DNA from: Rapana venosa
Taxonomy: Eukaryota; Mollusca; Gastropoda; Neogastropoda; Muricidae
Length of the DNA stretch: 64,000 nucleotides
Assembly: GCA_028751875.1 (NCBI GenBank)
Contig: CM054135.1
Location: 67,693,247-67,757,246, forward strand
Direction: 5' to 3'
Under the pieces are notes generated by a model. The model was not told the origin of the DNA. It saw nothing but the letters and a program-made list of their open reading frames with translations, and ran no database searches. How positions within the stretch are numbered: the stretch's first letter is position 1; every line of letters begins with the position of its first letter. Both the position numbers and the translations under genes were made by a program. Shown one piece after another: positions 14,610 through 26,790 of this stretch.

Positions 14610-16890
14610 AGTGTGTGTGTGTAAGTGTATGTGATGTAGTGTGTGTTATGTTGTCAACGCGCGCACGCATGGGTGTATGTAGTGCACAGTGCGCGCGTGC
14701 ATACCTTTGTGCATGGGTGAGCATGCGGGCACTGTGTATGAGCTCATGTGTGTGTCAGCAGGGCTAAGCAGATTACAGACCACTGGCCAGTTGTAGACAT
14801 CATAAGCCAACGATATGCACCCTAGGTAAGACAATATGCAGCTGTTTTGCAACGATTCGTTAGGAACTTCCTTTTGTCAAAATCACAAAGTGAGGGACTA
14901 GTTGTTCTCAGTTACCATCCTTCGGACAAAAGTGATATTAGACGGTTGTGTGCTGTGAGTGTGTGTTGTGCGTGTGTGCGTGCGTTGCGTGCGTGCACCT
15001 CGTCATGCATTTGTGGTACAGCATAATGGGAGTGTGTTATAATCATCGTGCTGGGTATGTGTGTGCATGTATGGTTGTTTGTGTCATAGCTGCTCGTGAG
15101 AGTTGTATGCTTGTGTGAATCATGAGAGATTGAGGAATGATGAAATTGTACTGTGTGTGACGGAGTGAGTGTATGTCGTGTCCGCGCCTGCGCGCGCGTG
15201 TGTAAATATATCAAAGAAATTATGTATGTGTGCGTGTATATGACCTAGTGCATGCTAGGTAGGATAATGTGTGTCTTGAGCGCGAGTTGTGTGTAATGGG
15301 ATGATTGTAGAGTGTGTGTAAGTGTAGTGCACGCGTGCACGCGTGCGTGTGTGTGATGGTGAATGCACGGCGCGCGTGCATACCTTTGTGCATGGTGCAT
15401 GCATGCGGGCAGTGTGTATGAGTACCTGTGTGTGTCATGCAGGCTTACACAGTATTTAGTACCACTGTAGTAGACATGATACAACTATATGCAGTGCCAG
15501 AGGTGCAGCAGCAGTAGCATGTAACATCACGTGCTCACCTTCTGTGACTGATAATGACTGCTGCACCATCACACAGCCACTTCGAGACTGATAATGACCT
15601 TGCTGCTGCATCACACCACTTCTGAGACTGATAATGACCTTGCTGCTGCATCACACCACTTCTGAGACTGATAATGACCTTGCTGCTGCATCACACCACT
15701 TCTGAGACTGATAATGACCTTGCTGCTGCATCACACCACTTCTGAGACTGATAATGACCTTGCTGCTGACCCACGCCACGTGCTCACCTTCTGTGACTGA
15801 TAATAACCTTGCTAACCTTTTGTGACTGATAATGACCTTGCTCACCTTCTGTGACTGATAATAACTTTGCTAACCTTTTGTGACTGATAATGACCTTGCT
15901 CACCTTCTGTGACTGATAATGACCTTGCTAACCTTTTGTGACTGATAATGACCTTGCTCACCTTCTGTGACTGATAATGACCTTGCTAACCCTTTGTGAC
16001 TGATAATGACCTTGCTCACCTTCTGTGACTGACAATGCTGGTGCTCACCTTCTGTGACTGACAATGCTGCACCACATCACGTGCTCACCTTCTGTGACTG
16101 ATAATGCTGCACCACATCACGTGCTGACCTTCTGTGACTGATAATGCTGCACCACATCACGTGCTGACCTTCTGTGACTGATAATGCTGCACCACATCAC
16201 GTGCTCACCTTCTGTGACTGATAATGACCTTGCTCACCTTCTGTGACTGACAATTCTGCACCACATCACGTGCTGACCTTCTGTGACTGACAATTCTGCA
16301 CCACATCACGTGCTGACCTTCTGTGACTGACAACCTTTCTCACCTTCTGTGACTGATAATGCTGCACCACATCACGTGCTCACCTTCTGTGACTGATAAT
16401 GCTGCACCACATCACGTGCTCACCTTCTGTGACTGATAATGCTGCACCACATCACGTGCTCACCTTCTGTGACTGACAATGCTGCACCACATCACGCGCT
16501 CACCTTCTGTGACTGACAATGCTGCACCACATCACGCGCTCACCTTCTGTGACTGATAACGTGCTCACCTTCTGTGACTGATAACGCTCCCTTCCGTGAC
16601 TGATAACGTGCTCACCTTCTGTGACTGATAATGGACTTGCTCACCTTTGACTGATAATGGACTTGCTCACCTTCTGTGACTGATAACGCTGCACCACATC
16701 ACGCGCTCACCTTCTGTGACTGATAATGACCTTGCTGCACGGCGGCGCCAACCTCACCCAGCAGGGCTGTGAACTGTTTGTCGAAACAGCATTTTCTGGG
16801 TTGAGGGTTCGGGTCTGCAGCTCCAGACAGTGCCACCAGCACCGCCAACCCCATCAGGGGTATACAAATGGCGCTCCAAACTCGTGGCAT
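7881..16890 (-). CDS. EPDR: Ependymin-related secreted protein (five exons, complete)
   Basis: Exons in transcript order: 16890-16711, 14431-14318, 12386-12296, 9035-8871, 8005-7881 (stop 7883-7881). Each junction is GT-AG and the phases join without a break, giving 675 nt and 224 aa. Residues 1-24 form a signal peptide ending near LSGAA. The mature part starts with the family's CC pair (C34, C35, in RKCCFDKQF). It continues with LAYDFYN (65-71), a QPDGS...YNLADY block, GSC (C111), PPC (C126), HCVPF (C170), a YFFTDYHSGIDDLDVLNIP segment and C211. Six cysteines in this order match ependymin-related proteins, which are secreted calcium- and lipid-binding type glycoproteins expanded in molluscs; the exact role here is unknown. 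The ATG at 16890 is chosen because it directly precedes the signal peptide. Introns 1-3 are loaded with tandem repeats. No AATAAA was seen close downstream. Family assignment is firm; the exon 3 donor (CCTG|GTTAGT) is the weakest junction. Confidence 0.9.
8730..8846. repeat. CA/CACG microsatellite beside exon 4
   Basis: (CA)n, then (CACG)n, then (CA)n, about 25 bp from the 3' edge of ependymin exon 4, in intron 4. Confidence 0.9.
9050..9615. repeat. Cryptic CA-rich region with CA runs
   Basis: Irregular CACACA, CACGCA, GCATGCA and alternating CGCGCG (9270-9284) sequence, then a pure CA run at 9535-9613. Alternating purine-pyrimidine DNA in intron 3 of the ependymin-related gene. Confidence 0.88.
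9795..12262. repeat. 18-bp satellite array in ependymin intron 3
   Basis: About 2.5 kb of a unit close to CAGACAGACCAACAAACA on the plus strand, with 15-20 bp variants (AAACCAAC, GACCGACA, CCCACAAA, short deletions). The plus strand is almost free of T and has G only in the AGAC motif. Read on the minus strand all three frames stay open for more than 800 codons because the unit is a multiple of three without stops; this is not evidence of coding. The array ends in a short CCAG run and stops about 35 bp from the donor of exon 3. Confidence 0.95.
12515..12720. repeat. Mosaic CAT/CGT/CAG trinucleotide array
   Basis: Blocks of TCA, TCG/CGT and CAG triplets in ependymin intron 2, starting about 130 bp upstream (in transcript sense) of exon 3. 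Open frames across it encode only Ser, His, Asp or Met runs and are spurious. Confidence 0.9.
13340..13525 (-). mobile_element. Fragment of interspersed repeat D
   Basis: Shares GAGCTC.GAGGTTTGCCAA, GGTGAGATTTTGCG and CGCTGACATGAATTACAGG blocks with 30265-30350 and 20875-20940. Lies in ependymin intron 2, directly before the SINE at 13530. Confidence 0.6.
13530..13815 (+). mobile_element. tRNA-headed SINE family E
   Basis: A-box-like GAGGTAGCTCAGTGGTCTGA, then a body with CAAATGGGTACCTGCCTC, GGGCGCCGCCCTCAATATG and TTTGACACCTCGCTCCC. Typical SINE layout, antisense within ependymin intron 2. Confidence 0.65.
14560..15440. repeat. Duplicated TG-rich intron block
   Basis: Two blocks, about 14560-14765 and 14945-15440, share a TG-rich start after AGACGGTTGTG, GTGCGTGCGTGC stretches and a common end (GCGCGCGTGCATACC, TTTGTGCATGG). 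They sit in intron 1 of the ependymin-related gene and separate the real exon 2 from its decayed copies. Confidence 0.7.
14785..14830 (-). pseudogene. Decayed copy of ependymin exon 2 start
   Basis: The minus strand reads an acceptor-like CTTACCTAG followed by a degraded copy of exon 2's first codons (compare GNIRLAYDFYN at 14431 downward), with a frameshift and substitutions. The flanking plus-strand DNA (GACAATATGCAGCTGTTTTG, TTCGTTAGGAACTTC, AGTGATATTAGACGGTTGTG) also matches the DNA next to the real exon 2 at 14437-14566. A block of exon plus intron was therefore duplicated. Not expected to code. Confidence 0.75.
15440..15495 (-). pseudogene. Possible third, more decayed exon 2 copy
   Basis: The segment around GTAGACATGATACAAC resembles the copy at 14785-14830. 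It is preceded by DNA (15361-15440) that matches 14690-14765 (GCATACCTTTGTGCATG, GCGGGCA.TGTGTATGAG). This points to a further tandem duplication of about 0.7 kb, shorter on the exon side. The exon part is only weakly recognisable. Confidence 0.45.
15525..16710 (-). repeat. Tandem array of exon 1 end plus splice donor
   Basis: About 35 copies of a unit holding the last bases of ependymin exon 1 (minus strand GTCACAGAAG) followed by its donor (GTGAGC). Three layouts occur: a 40-bp unit at 15570-15770 (variant CTTCTGAGAC, donor lost), a 29-bp unit at about 15780-16050 (alternating CTCACC and CTAACC, i.e. GTGAG and GTTAG donors), and a 40-bp unit with GCACCACATCACGTG between copies at about 16050-16550, ending in irregular copies up to the true exon edge at 16711. 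All copies lie in intron 1. Most keep an intact GTGAGC after AAG. Confidence 0.93.
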
Positions 16891-17809
16891 CTTTCGTCTT
16901 TTTCCTTTCCGTGTTTTTTGTTAGAATACTGTTTGCTGTGACACTGAAGCAGAATGAGAATAGAGATTGATAGTCTTTATTTCCTAGGGCAACAGGTAAG
17001 TATTATGTTTGTTATCATCCAGCCCTGACAGAGAACTCGAACTCGAACTCGAACTTTTTATTGAGAGTAAATGGATAAGCTCAGGGCTTTTTTACACCAT
17101 GCTCTCAAAAAAAAAACAAAAAAAAAACACACACACCAAAACCACCACCAACAACAATCAAAAACCACCAAAAAACAAAACAAAAACCCAAACAAACAAA
17201 AACCCAACAACAACCCCCCCCCCCCCCCCCCTCAATCCCCAAACAAACCCGCAAACAATCATTATCAACAGTTTTAAAGACACCAAAATGAAAATTCAAA
17301 ATTGATTATTATAATCAAACACTATAAATGAGAACTAGATACAATGACGATGAATGTCATACAAGGGAGACAATGGAGAAGGAAAGAAAAGCAAACAAAC
17401 AAACAAACACAGACAAACAAGTATTAAAAAAAACAACTAAAAAAAACCACCACCACCACACACACACACAACCACCGACTCAGAAACCACATTACAGAGA
17501 GAGACAGAAAGAGACAAAGAGACAGACAGGCAGACGGACATACAGACAGCGGCAAAACAGCAAAGGATATAGAGAGTGAGGGGAGGGGGGGGGGAGTTGC
17601 TTACAGAGTTATGGACAGTGTGAGGACAGAAATAGATCAACAGGGAAAGGACAAAAAACAAAACAAAACAACAACAGCAAAGAGACGTGAAGAATGAAAT
17701 CGTATTAAACATGAATTGTGTGCTAATGACTACTACAGATAATTAAACATGAATTGTGTGCTAATGACTACTAGAGATAAGGATTTCGAACACAAAAATG
17801 AAATTCCAA

Positions 17810-17959
17810 TCATAACATTTCAAAAAGATGTCTGTGATATCCTTTCTTAAATGAAGACAAACTAGGCTTCTGTTTAAGATAATCAGGGATATTGTTCCAT
17901 AGCTTACTACCTGAATAAACCAAGGATGACATGAATAAGTCTATCCTGGGGCGGGGAAT
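17810..17959 (-). mobile_element. LINE reverse-transcriptase C-terminal remnant
   Basis: Encodes about 49 aa ending in a stop at 17810, with LVYSGSKLWNNIPDYLK and SLSSFKKGYHRHLFEML. This SGS/WN-IP/S--FK--- pattern is the usual C-terminal tail of jockey/CR1-like non-LTR reverse transcriptases. 5'-truncated; a poly-G and GA repeat lies just upstream. Confidence 0.75.
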
Positions 17960-18424
17960 AAATAGAATAGAGAGAGAAGAGAGGGGGGGGGGGGGGGGGG
18001 GGGGGAGAGAGAGAGAGAGGGAGAGAGAGAGAGAGACAGAGACAGACAGACAGACAGACATTGACAGACAGATAGACGGACAGACAGACAGACAGATGGA
18101 CAAACAGAAACAAAGAGGGAGATAATGGCACTGGCGTGCAAATGTCCAGCTGTAAACTGGAAGAGACATGAACAACTGATTGATATTTCATATCATGCCT
18201 CATCAACAGCAGCAGCAATAGTCAACAGTGGCAGCAGCAGGAAAAACGGCAGCAACAGGGGTAATGAACAGTAACCGCATTAACAGCAACAGAGGGGGCA
18301 GCAACACATACAGCAACAGCACCAGCAGCAGCAGCAGCAGCAGCAATGGTAGGAGGCAATGCAGAGGAAGGAAAAGCAGCGAAAGGCCATGCAAGCAAGA
18401 CTAACAGCAACATACATACAGCGG

Positions 18425-18880
18425 ATGGTCGGTCTAGAGGTAACGAACCTGCTTAGAAAGACAGATGTGCGGGTTTGATTCCAGTTTGTGCCTGAAACTT
18501 ATCCCCCATCTACTAGACAGTGGTGGTCTGGTTGCTAGTCTTTCGGATGAGACGATAAACCGAGTCCCGTGTGCAACACGCTACCCAGCGCACGTAAAAG
18601 AACCCATGCAACAAGAAGCTTGTCGCTGGCAAGAATCTTAAGAAATAAGCACTGATAGGGAAGCAACAAACCGCTTGAGACGGGAATACGAATTTGTAAC
18701 AAACGATGGCCTCTGGTTTTTCTTGTGGCGAACCGTGCTCCCTCCGCTGCCGAAAATTAACCAAGCATACACACAGGGTGGGATTGTAAAAAAAGCACAT
18801 GAGTGGCTCTATGCATTATCCACGAAAAAATATAAAAAACAAGGCAGCCCGAATTTCGCACAGAGAAAACCACCCATGAC
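18425..18880 (+). mobile_element. SINE family A (second copy)
   Basis: Head GGTCGGTCTAGAGGTAACG, B box GGGTTTGATTCC, then TTTCGGATGAGACGATAAAC, CGCACGTAAAAGAACCCA and a tail part GCCCGAATTTCGCACAGAGA. Same order as the 5345 copy; the 3' half is interrupted. Confidence 0.75.
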
Positions 18881-20829
18881 TGAAAGTGGTATACAAACTC
18901 TACAAAATGTAAACACAAACTATCAGTTTCAAGGCCTAAAATCGCAGCGGCTTCATCAATTAAATTAGTCAAGAATAGGCCTACATTCAGGCAGGAAAAA
19001 AAGAAGATATCCTTACCCACTGGGTCAGTCCTATTCTAGAGTCCTTATTAAAGAATCCGTAGATAGCCTATTATATATGACCAGAGCTGTATGGAATGGT
19101 AGTGTTCTGTGATAAGGCAGACAATGAGGGGTATTATTCATGTTCTGTGGCTGTAAGCCTAAAGTCATTGCAGGCTTCAATTGTTCAGAAAGCAAAACGC
19201 GTACTGACTTATCTTTAACATGGAATGAATCTGTAACAAGGATAATAAAAATTATCATAAACTTTCTGGCCAGAGAGAGAGAGAGTGAGAGAGAGTTTTG
19301 TTGGCAAATTGCTTCATTTATATATTCTATAAGAAATATTTATTTCATTGGCAACTTTTTCTGTCAGCTGACACAAGATTTTGACAAACTGATTAAGTAG
19401 ATCATGTTATTTATTTGGAACTTTTTTGCTGCTGGCAAATCTGTGTTACTGTTGTTGTTTTTTACTGCAATGCACTCTTAATTAGAAATCACTGTACAAC
19501 AATCACTGCATTTTTCTAGTTATTTTACAGTTGATAAAGACAAACCCACAGAACAGGTACATATAGAGGAGGGAGGAGACAGGGATAATGCGTGCAATTT
19601 ACGTTGAGAAGACAGGAGAGGACTCAAATCCTTGAATGAATGCACACATTTGTGTCCTTTCATAAAACATTTGTTTGCAAGGTGTTCCCCCCCCCCCCCC
19701 CCCCCCAAAAAAAAAAAGAAAACAAAAACCAAAAAAACCCAAACCAACAAAAAAACAGTAAAGATTTGTAAAGAGCACACATGCACGCAGGCATGTGCGC
19801 ACGCACACACACACACACACACATGAAAGAGAGAGGGAAAGAGATGGAGGAGGAAAGAAATGAACAAGAATAACACAAAATGAATTTGCCACACTTTATT
19901 TTTGAAACATTCGATGCATCCTGGCCCCAGATTTAACAAAGCTTTAGACCGATACAGTGATTTTTTTCCTCCTGGATACAATATTGCAAAGCAACAGCTT
20001 CTTTAAGTGAACAAATAAAACAAATTTTGTGTTTCATTAAATGCAAATTTCAACAACTGTTTAAAAATGCATGTTAAAAGTGAACATTTTTGGTGACTTT
20101 GCACTGAAAATAACCATGCACAACCACGTTCAGAATAGTTCTAATTACTAAGATGAAAATGCAAATTAGCAATACACAATTTAGATGTTTTATTTACTTA
20201 ACACATCACATCCATAACACAAGTTATATTTAAAGCTTCTTATGGCAAACCAGAAACACTGTATTTCAAACATTTTGCACTGCAGAAATAAGCATTTTAG
20301 TAGCAGAAATAAAACCTTACAAAATGAATTTAGCTGCCAACAAAAACTTAGTGAGTTTCTGTAGATGTAAATCTGCTTTTGTGTAATCACATTTACTGTT
20401 GAATTATTTTATATTAAAAAACCCAAACCAAACAACATTTTAGGGAGTTTCAAATACTAATCCACTTTTAAACTCTTGAAATAAAAAAAATACAAAGCAA
20501 TAAATGTGTGTTGTGTTTGATCTTGAAAAACCCCCACAGGGTAATTCTATTAATTACTTGTTTAATTTGGAACTCCAAATTAGCTCAGGTCCTTATCCTT
20601 ATTCAATTCTAACAGTATATTCTACAGTTATAAGGTCATACAAACAAACACAAAAAGTTTCTGTTTATGCAAGGCTCCAGATATTGGAATCAGGGTATTT
20701 TTAACCGGGACATTTGGTTTTCTGCGTACAAAAAGTTTCCTTCTGTTTTTCTTCCCTCCTGAGGAGTCATTTGAATTGCTGCACTGAACTTTTCAGGTTT
20801 TATCTCCTCTATGGGCAAGTTCAAACTGA

Positions 20830-21065
20830 CACAGCCCATCCCTCTCCAGGTACAGGGTTCTGCTGAGTATGACTGTGTGTCCGTAACCCACCAATGCTGA
20901 CAACATGACTTACTGGATCTTTCACACGCTTATTTAATATTCTGCATGAGTATATACATGAAGTAAGACGCAAGCTCTAGAGATGGTAAAGACCTCTAGT
21001 TTTAATTTACCAGACGTGGCTGCTAACTTTGAACCAGAAGTCAAATGCTCTGATCCACTCAGTCA
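20830..21065 (-). mobile_element. Diverged SINE, minus strand
   Basis: Minus-strand tRNA-like head (GGGCGCTATGACTGAGTGGA at the high end), with the body block GATCTTTCACACG / CCAATGCTGACAACATGAC shared with 13440-13510. Confidence 0.55.
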
Positions 21066-21212
21066 TAGCGCCCACTTTGCAAATACACATAAAAGAAATT
21101 AAGAAAAAGCATAAATGAACTGAGATCTACTTCAGAGATGAGAAACAAAATCAATGCACTTTTCAAAATGGAGAATGAGAAAAGCAACTGCTTGTGTGAC
21201 ATAGGTTGTTTG

Positions 21213-21215
<3 letters not shown>

Positions 21216-21294
<79 letters not shown>
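21216..21294. repeat. CA then TA microsatellite
   Basis: (CA)n with one CACC interruption, then ATATATATATAT. Confidence 0.92.
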
Positions 21295-21295
<1 letters not shown>

Positions 21296-21359
21296 AATAC
21301 TTCAGCGATAGAGTGCACACCTGTGTGCACACATCTAAAAAATTTTCACCCATTCCTAC

Positions 21360-21602
21360 TGATATGAAATGGCCTACTTTTCCAAAAGGTTGAATGGGTT
21401 TTTAACACGTGTACAAGATATTCTGTGCACATTTGCACATGAGGCCTCAGGTAATAGTCTCATTCAAAAAACTTTGGGGGAGTTGTGAGAGTACTAATGT
21501 TAACTCCAAGGTAAAATTCCCCAAAATGGTTGCCTCTGTGGTGGCTCGATCCTGGGCCTTCAGATCACAAACACACTGCTCTAACCACTAAGCTATCCCA
21601 CC
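21360..21602 (-). mobile_element. SINE family B, minus strand
   Basis: tRNA-like head on the minus strand (GATAGCTTAGTGGTTAGAGC, then AGGATCGAGCC). It is followed by the family B core (TGAGACTATTACCTGAGGCC) and GTACACGTGTTAAAA-type 3' part. Confidence 0.65.
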
Positions 21603-22353
21603 CCCTATATCTCCTCCCTAACTTAACCCTTCCTTTTCCCTCTATATCAATCGATCGAGTCCACACTGACATTTTAAACTTGGTAGCACAAGACATTCTA
21701 TTGCTATTACTATTTGTTACCATCAACACCTAAACACAATGATGGATGGTAAACTGGTCCCCTAATATTGCAATCCACATAACTGATTTGATGCTGCCCA
21801 AACAAAGTATGAGATCAGTAATCATTTCATGGATACACGTGTTTTCAATCAATTGTGTTCAGACTTTTCTTTAAATGGTAAGTCAAAATGTAAAGAACTG
21901 AATAGCTTTAAGTAATGCGAGCAAGAATACTTCTGTACAATACATACAAACGCACAGCATGCAAGGACAAACAACTGTGAACAATATCATACAATCAAAT
22001 TTCAATGATCGATAAATATATTCAGAAAACAGCTCTCAAGTAATCTATTTTGGAATCACATATATTGAGTTTTCCCCCTGACTGATGATCAATATGTATT
22101 AGTATAAATATCTGACTATTCCTCATGCAGTTACTCTCTTGACTGGATACAGTCTTGGGAGAGTTTTCCACTTTATAGATGTACCACATTCTTTTTATGG
22201 AAAATAAAAATAGAAAGAAGGTGGGAGAGAGTGTGGGAGAAGCTATATACTGAAAGATGGAGAAAGGATGGGAGTGAGGTGGACAGGAAAGGAGAGAGCA
22301 GTGAGTGGGGGGGGGGGGGCATACATGCATGAATGAGTACAGAATACAAAGAG

Positions 22354-22460
<107 letters not shown>

Positions 22461-25400
22461 CTGAGTAGTGATATGAAAAAGAGCAGGGAAGGGAGGAAAC
22501 CAAAGAGATGCAGAGTTTGGCGAATGTGATGTGTATAATGATTAGAATGTATCTGTTTTGATCTGATCAGTTTTGTAGTTGATGCTCATGGTTTGTCAGT
22601 GCAGGTCTGTCAAAGAGTGAACTGGTGATGTGTGAGTGGTAATAGCAACAAACAGGGGGGGGGGGGTGCCAGTTTTTAAGGAGTGGTTAATGGCAAAGTC
22701 CAATTGTAACCTTCGTGTTGTGTTTCTTGTTTGTTGTTTATGAATGCTAAGTGAGGGAAGAAGTATCGTAAGACAATGATGTAATATTAATTTTTTGATG
22801 TTGTAGTATTTATCATTCTACCTGTGTGATGTGCTTTAAGCATTGCTGGTTTTTAAAAAAAAATGTAGAATGCAATACAAAACAGTTTTATAATCATATT
22901 GTTATTATCATCGCTATTGATTATATGACTATTATTCAAGGCATATAAAAATAACTTTTCATTTCAAAAGGTATTGCAATATTTCCATCAAATACAGATT
23001 TACCCTCCATACATGTACATCATTAACAAACACCAAAACCAAACAAAATGCATGCAACTTTCTGAAACATCCTCCAGAGTCAATTGAAACACCAGTAATT
23101 GTGCTCTGCAACATAACTCAGTGTATGTATTCAGCACAATGGAGTTTAAAACCTTTATGGCCCATGACAATGAAAGCAAGCATGCTAAAGAAATGCCTAT
23201 CAAGCGTGGTTTATACCATTCTACATGATTTATTTTATCATACAAAGATTCTAAAAGGAACAGTGCTACACACTGGGATACACATGCACAAAAAAACCTG
23301 AACAAAACAATAACCACACACCAACACAGTGATTGATTTTTCATACAATACGAATGAATAGATTTTTTCCATGTTTGTTTTTAATTTAGTTTGTTCATTT
23401 TTTCCCCATTTCTCCACACAATGTTTTGATAAGAAAAATTGTAATTCTTCTGCTTTGCTCTTGGTAAACACACTGCCAACTACATCAGAAAGCAGCACAG
23501 AGAATATTATTATCATGAGTGGTGGCTGTAGTCATTTAGTTTGAAGCCCAGGCCCCTACCATCACTTGTAATGATGAAAATGCCAGGTTATCAGGTATGA
23601 AAGGAGTTTTTCATAAATTGCACACAAAAGGATTTCATAAAACAGAAAGTAAGAAAGAAAAAGCTGGTAAAACAAACAAACAAAATGATACAAACACCCA
23701 CCTTAAGAAAACAAAACAAACCAGAAGCAAAGGGAAGGATAAAAATAAAGAAACCGACACACCTAATACTAGAATACGGGAATATTATTTACATGAATAG
23801 AGCTTTTGATGACAGGAATTTTCTGAAAGCATCTATAACAATAACAATAATAAAAAGTAGCTTCCAGAAAACAATATTTACAAAACAGATAATCCACTAT
23901 ACAAAACAGAAAACGATGCAAGACACAAATGTGTAGTAGTGTTGGATTTACCATAAGAGGAAGACTTACATGTGAACAAAGGCAAATACAACATAAAAAC
24001 ATGTGCTATCTATGCAGTCTGACTCTGCAGTAAACTTCAACTTCAGGCATTTATGTTGTTTGTCACAGGCCAAGTAAACTGCATTTTCTTCTTTCTTCAA
24101 GATATAGAATTGACATCAAATAAGACCTGAATATTTCAAACCAACTGATTACTTTTTCAGCTGTACATTTCAAATTGGCTGTATATTTTCAGCTGTGCAT
24201 TTCAAATCAGCTGTATGTTTTCTTCAAACTGACAAAGTATTCATACCATTTTTTCTTTCAATGATGTTGCTCGTGTTTTGTAAACAATGTGCTAATACTG
24301 ATGATATGAAAGCAGATTTTATGGGCAAGGAAACAGATTATAAATTATGAAAGCAAAAACATGAAACAAATAGATCCTGTGCATAGAAGTTCATATCACA
24401 AATTGGCAAACTTATCTGAGTAAATTCCAAACCACTTTTCAATTTGTTGCAAGTGAACAATATTTGACTCTCATGAACCTTTACTATCGAAAACAAAAAC
24501 AAGGACTCAGCTGAAAGATTGAAACATGCTTAAAAGCATCAATACTGCTGAGGAAGAATATCTTTGGAAAGATAACAGCTACACCAGTTTGCGTAGATGT
24601 CAAAGCACAATAACAAATTGATATTCAAAAAAAACAAGCCTTATTTTTTTTTTGACTGTCAGTTTCATGACACTCATACTCAAGGAACTCCGCCATCCAC
24701 CCACTCCCCCTCCTCAAAACACTAACAGGTCCTCCCCACCCCTGAAGAAACTGTACACAGAAATGAGTCCACAGAAATATGAATCTGTATTTCTTTCTCC
24801 AAAATGGAAATAAGGAAGAAAATGGAAGGAAACCCATGACTAGACTGATAATGGTAAAAGTCGTTTGGTGAGGCAGTGAGTGAAGGCAGTTGAAAGGCAA
24901 CTTTTCCACACAAAAACACAACATGCAATGACTATGTACAATACAATGTGTAGGATATGTACAGGTCAAAGCAACAGTTTCATAAACCGCTTAATGCTCA
25001 TTAAAGATCAAATATTGAGCACATTGTTTTGAAAATAATATTTTAATCTAGAAAAAGCATATCCCTTGTACAACAAATTGAATCATTATCTTGCTGCACA
25101 CAATATAAGAAACATGATTTGACCATTTTACTTTGATTTACAAAATTCTGTTTCTCGTAACTTTTGATCCTGATCCATATCTAATCTTTAAAGACCATTA
25201 AAAAGTCAATATGTGGACAACCAATCATTTCGGATTTCATTGCAACAAACACAATAATCCATGTGCATATATAGACTTGCACATGTGTAGATATGTACAC
25301 AAGTAATTAGATCACCACTTGAAAAGTCACACATTCCCTCTGATGTTACCACAGCATGCTGAGCAGACGAGACTTACCCCGATTTTAATACTCGTGTATT

Positions 25401-25564
25401 AATACTAAAATTGTAAAAATCCCTCCTCTCCCCAATCAAATCCAATTACATTGTTTACAGTTCTGCCTATGATCCCAAATCCCAACCAACCAAACAAAAC
25501 AACTCGCCCTCCTCCCCCCTTACCAAAAGCGCTCTCCCAATAACCCAACAAAGTGACTAGCAGT

Positions 25565-25608
<44 letters not shown>

Positions 25609-26214
25609 GAGAGTATTATGCGGTACGATTGTATGTAACAGAATTATGCAATGCCATACAACCTCTGACATTAGACCTATGGGCAATCCATGAGATGGAA
25701 TTGGGTGGACCACAAGCATTAGCCTCCCCTCAGTGAGAAAAACTACTAACCTGGGTGACAATGAACAAAGTGGATGAACAATAAAAAAGAAAAAACAAAT
25801 CCTCACAGCCCATTTATCTGCCTGAAGAATTGGAAATTGATGACAAAGCAGAACAATAGGCATAATTGTATATAGATCCGTCTTCTAGAAACATACACTT
25901 CTTTGAGGATAAAAAAATCAACAAAGAGGACCTTTGATTCTGTATCCAATGTGTTTACTTTTTTATGATTAGATTAATAATACTTTTGAAAACCACAACT
26001 TATTATTTAGGTCACTGTAAAACAAGAGCACTCACATAGTTTCACCTCTGATTTTATATGAGATCATGCCACAAAGAAGAACGAAAAGAAATTCATAATG
26101 AAGGCAAACATAAACCGGTGTATGCAGCAAAAACATAATACCAATATTTTCACACAATAAAGCATCAACTTGTAAAAGTTTTCTATACCTAGAATCAAAA
26201 TCATGTAAGACATA

Positions 26215-26560
26215 TCATATAAAAAGGAAGGTGGCAGGACTGTTTTGATATTCACCCACCTAACAAGAAAACCATGAGGTTCTGGGTTCGATTCCCAACC
26301 TTGCCCTTTCTTCCCAGTTTAACAGGAAAATCAAACTGAATGTCAACTCTTTCAGAGGAGACTCTAAACCAGTCGGACCTGTGTGCTTACAGACTTGGGC
26401 ATGTCAAAAGAACCCACGACAGCTGAAAATCGGAAAGATCAGGAAGGAACCTCCTGACTGTCTGGGCAAAATGGTAGGTTCAATTTGCAACTGTACCCCT
26501 GGTCAGAATACGGCTACCTTAATGGTGGGGGGAGAAATGGGTCACATATTTATTTTTATT
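26215..26560 (+). mobile_element. tRNA-headed SINE family C
   Basis: Head GGAAGGTGGCAGGACTG, B box GGTTCTGGGTTCGATTCCCA, TTCTTCCCAGTTTAACAGG, then AAAAGAACCCACGACAGCTG and CGGCTACCTTAATGG. Shares its head with family B and its body with family A. Confidence 0.7.
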
Positions 26561-26561
26561 T

Positions 26562-26790
26562 ATTTATTATTTCATATCGAGGATAATGGAATAAGCACTC
26601 ATGTGCTTTTTTACATTCAGTGTGTATGCGGTTTTGTAAATTTTGTCATCTGTTCCCACCAGCACACAATGGCCTACTCTTTCGAAAAGCGGAACAGGAT
26701 TTAACGTGTGCGCAAGATGTTCTGCATTCGTTTGCACACGGGACCTCGGTTTATAGTCTCATCCAAAGGACTTACACAAAGATCTCACTA
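26562..26790 (-). mobile_element. SINE family B, minus strand, 5'-truncated
   Basis: Minus-strand copy from TTTGGATGAGACTATAAACC (high end) to the tail matching CCTCGATATGAAATAA. No tRNA head is visible. Confidence 0.72.

Noticed and set aside
15525..16735. CRISPR-like array of 29-40 bp repeats
   Set aside because: There are no unique spacers, the units match the adjacent exon end and donor, and the genome is animal.
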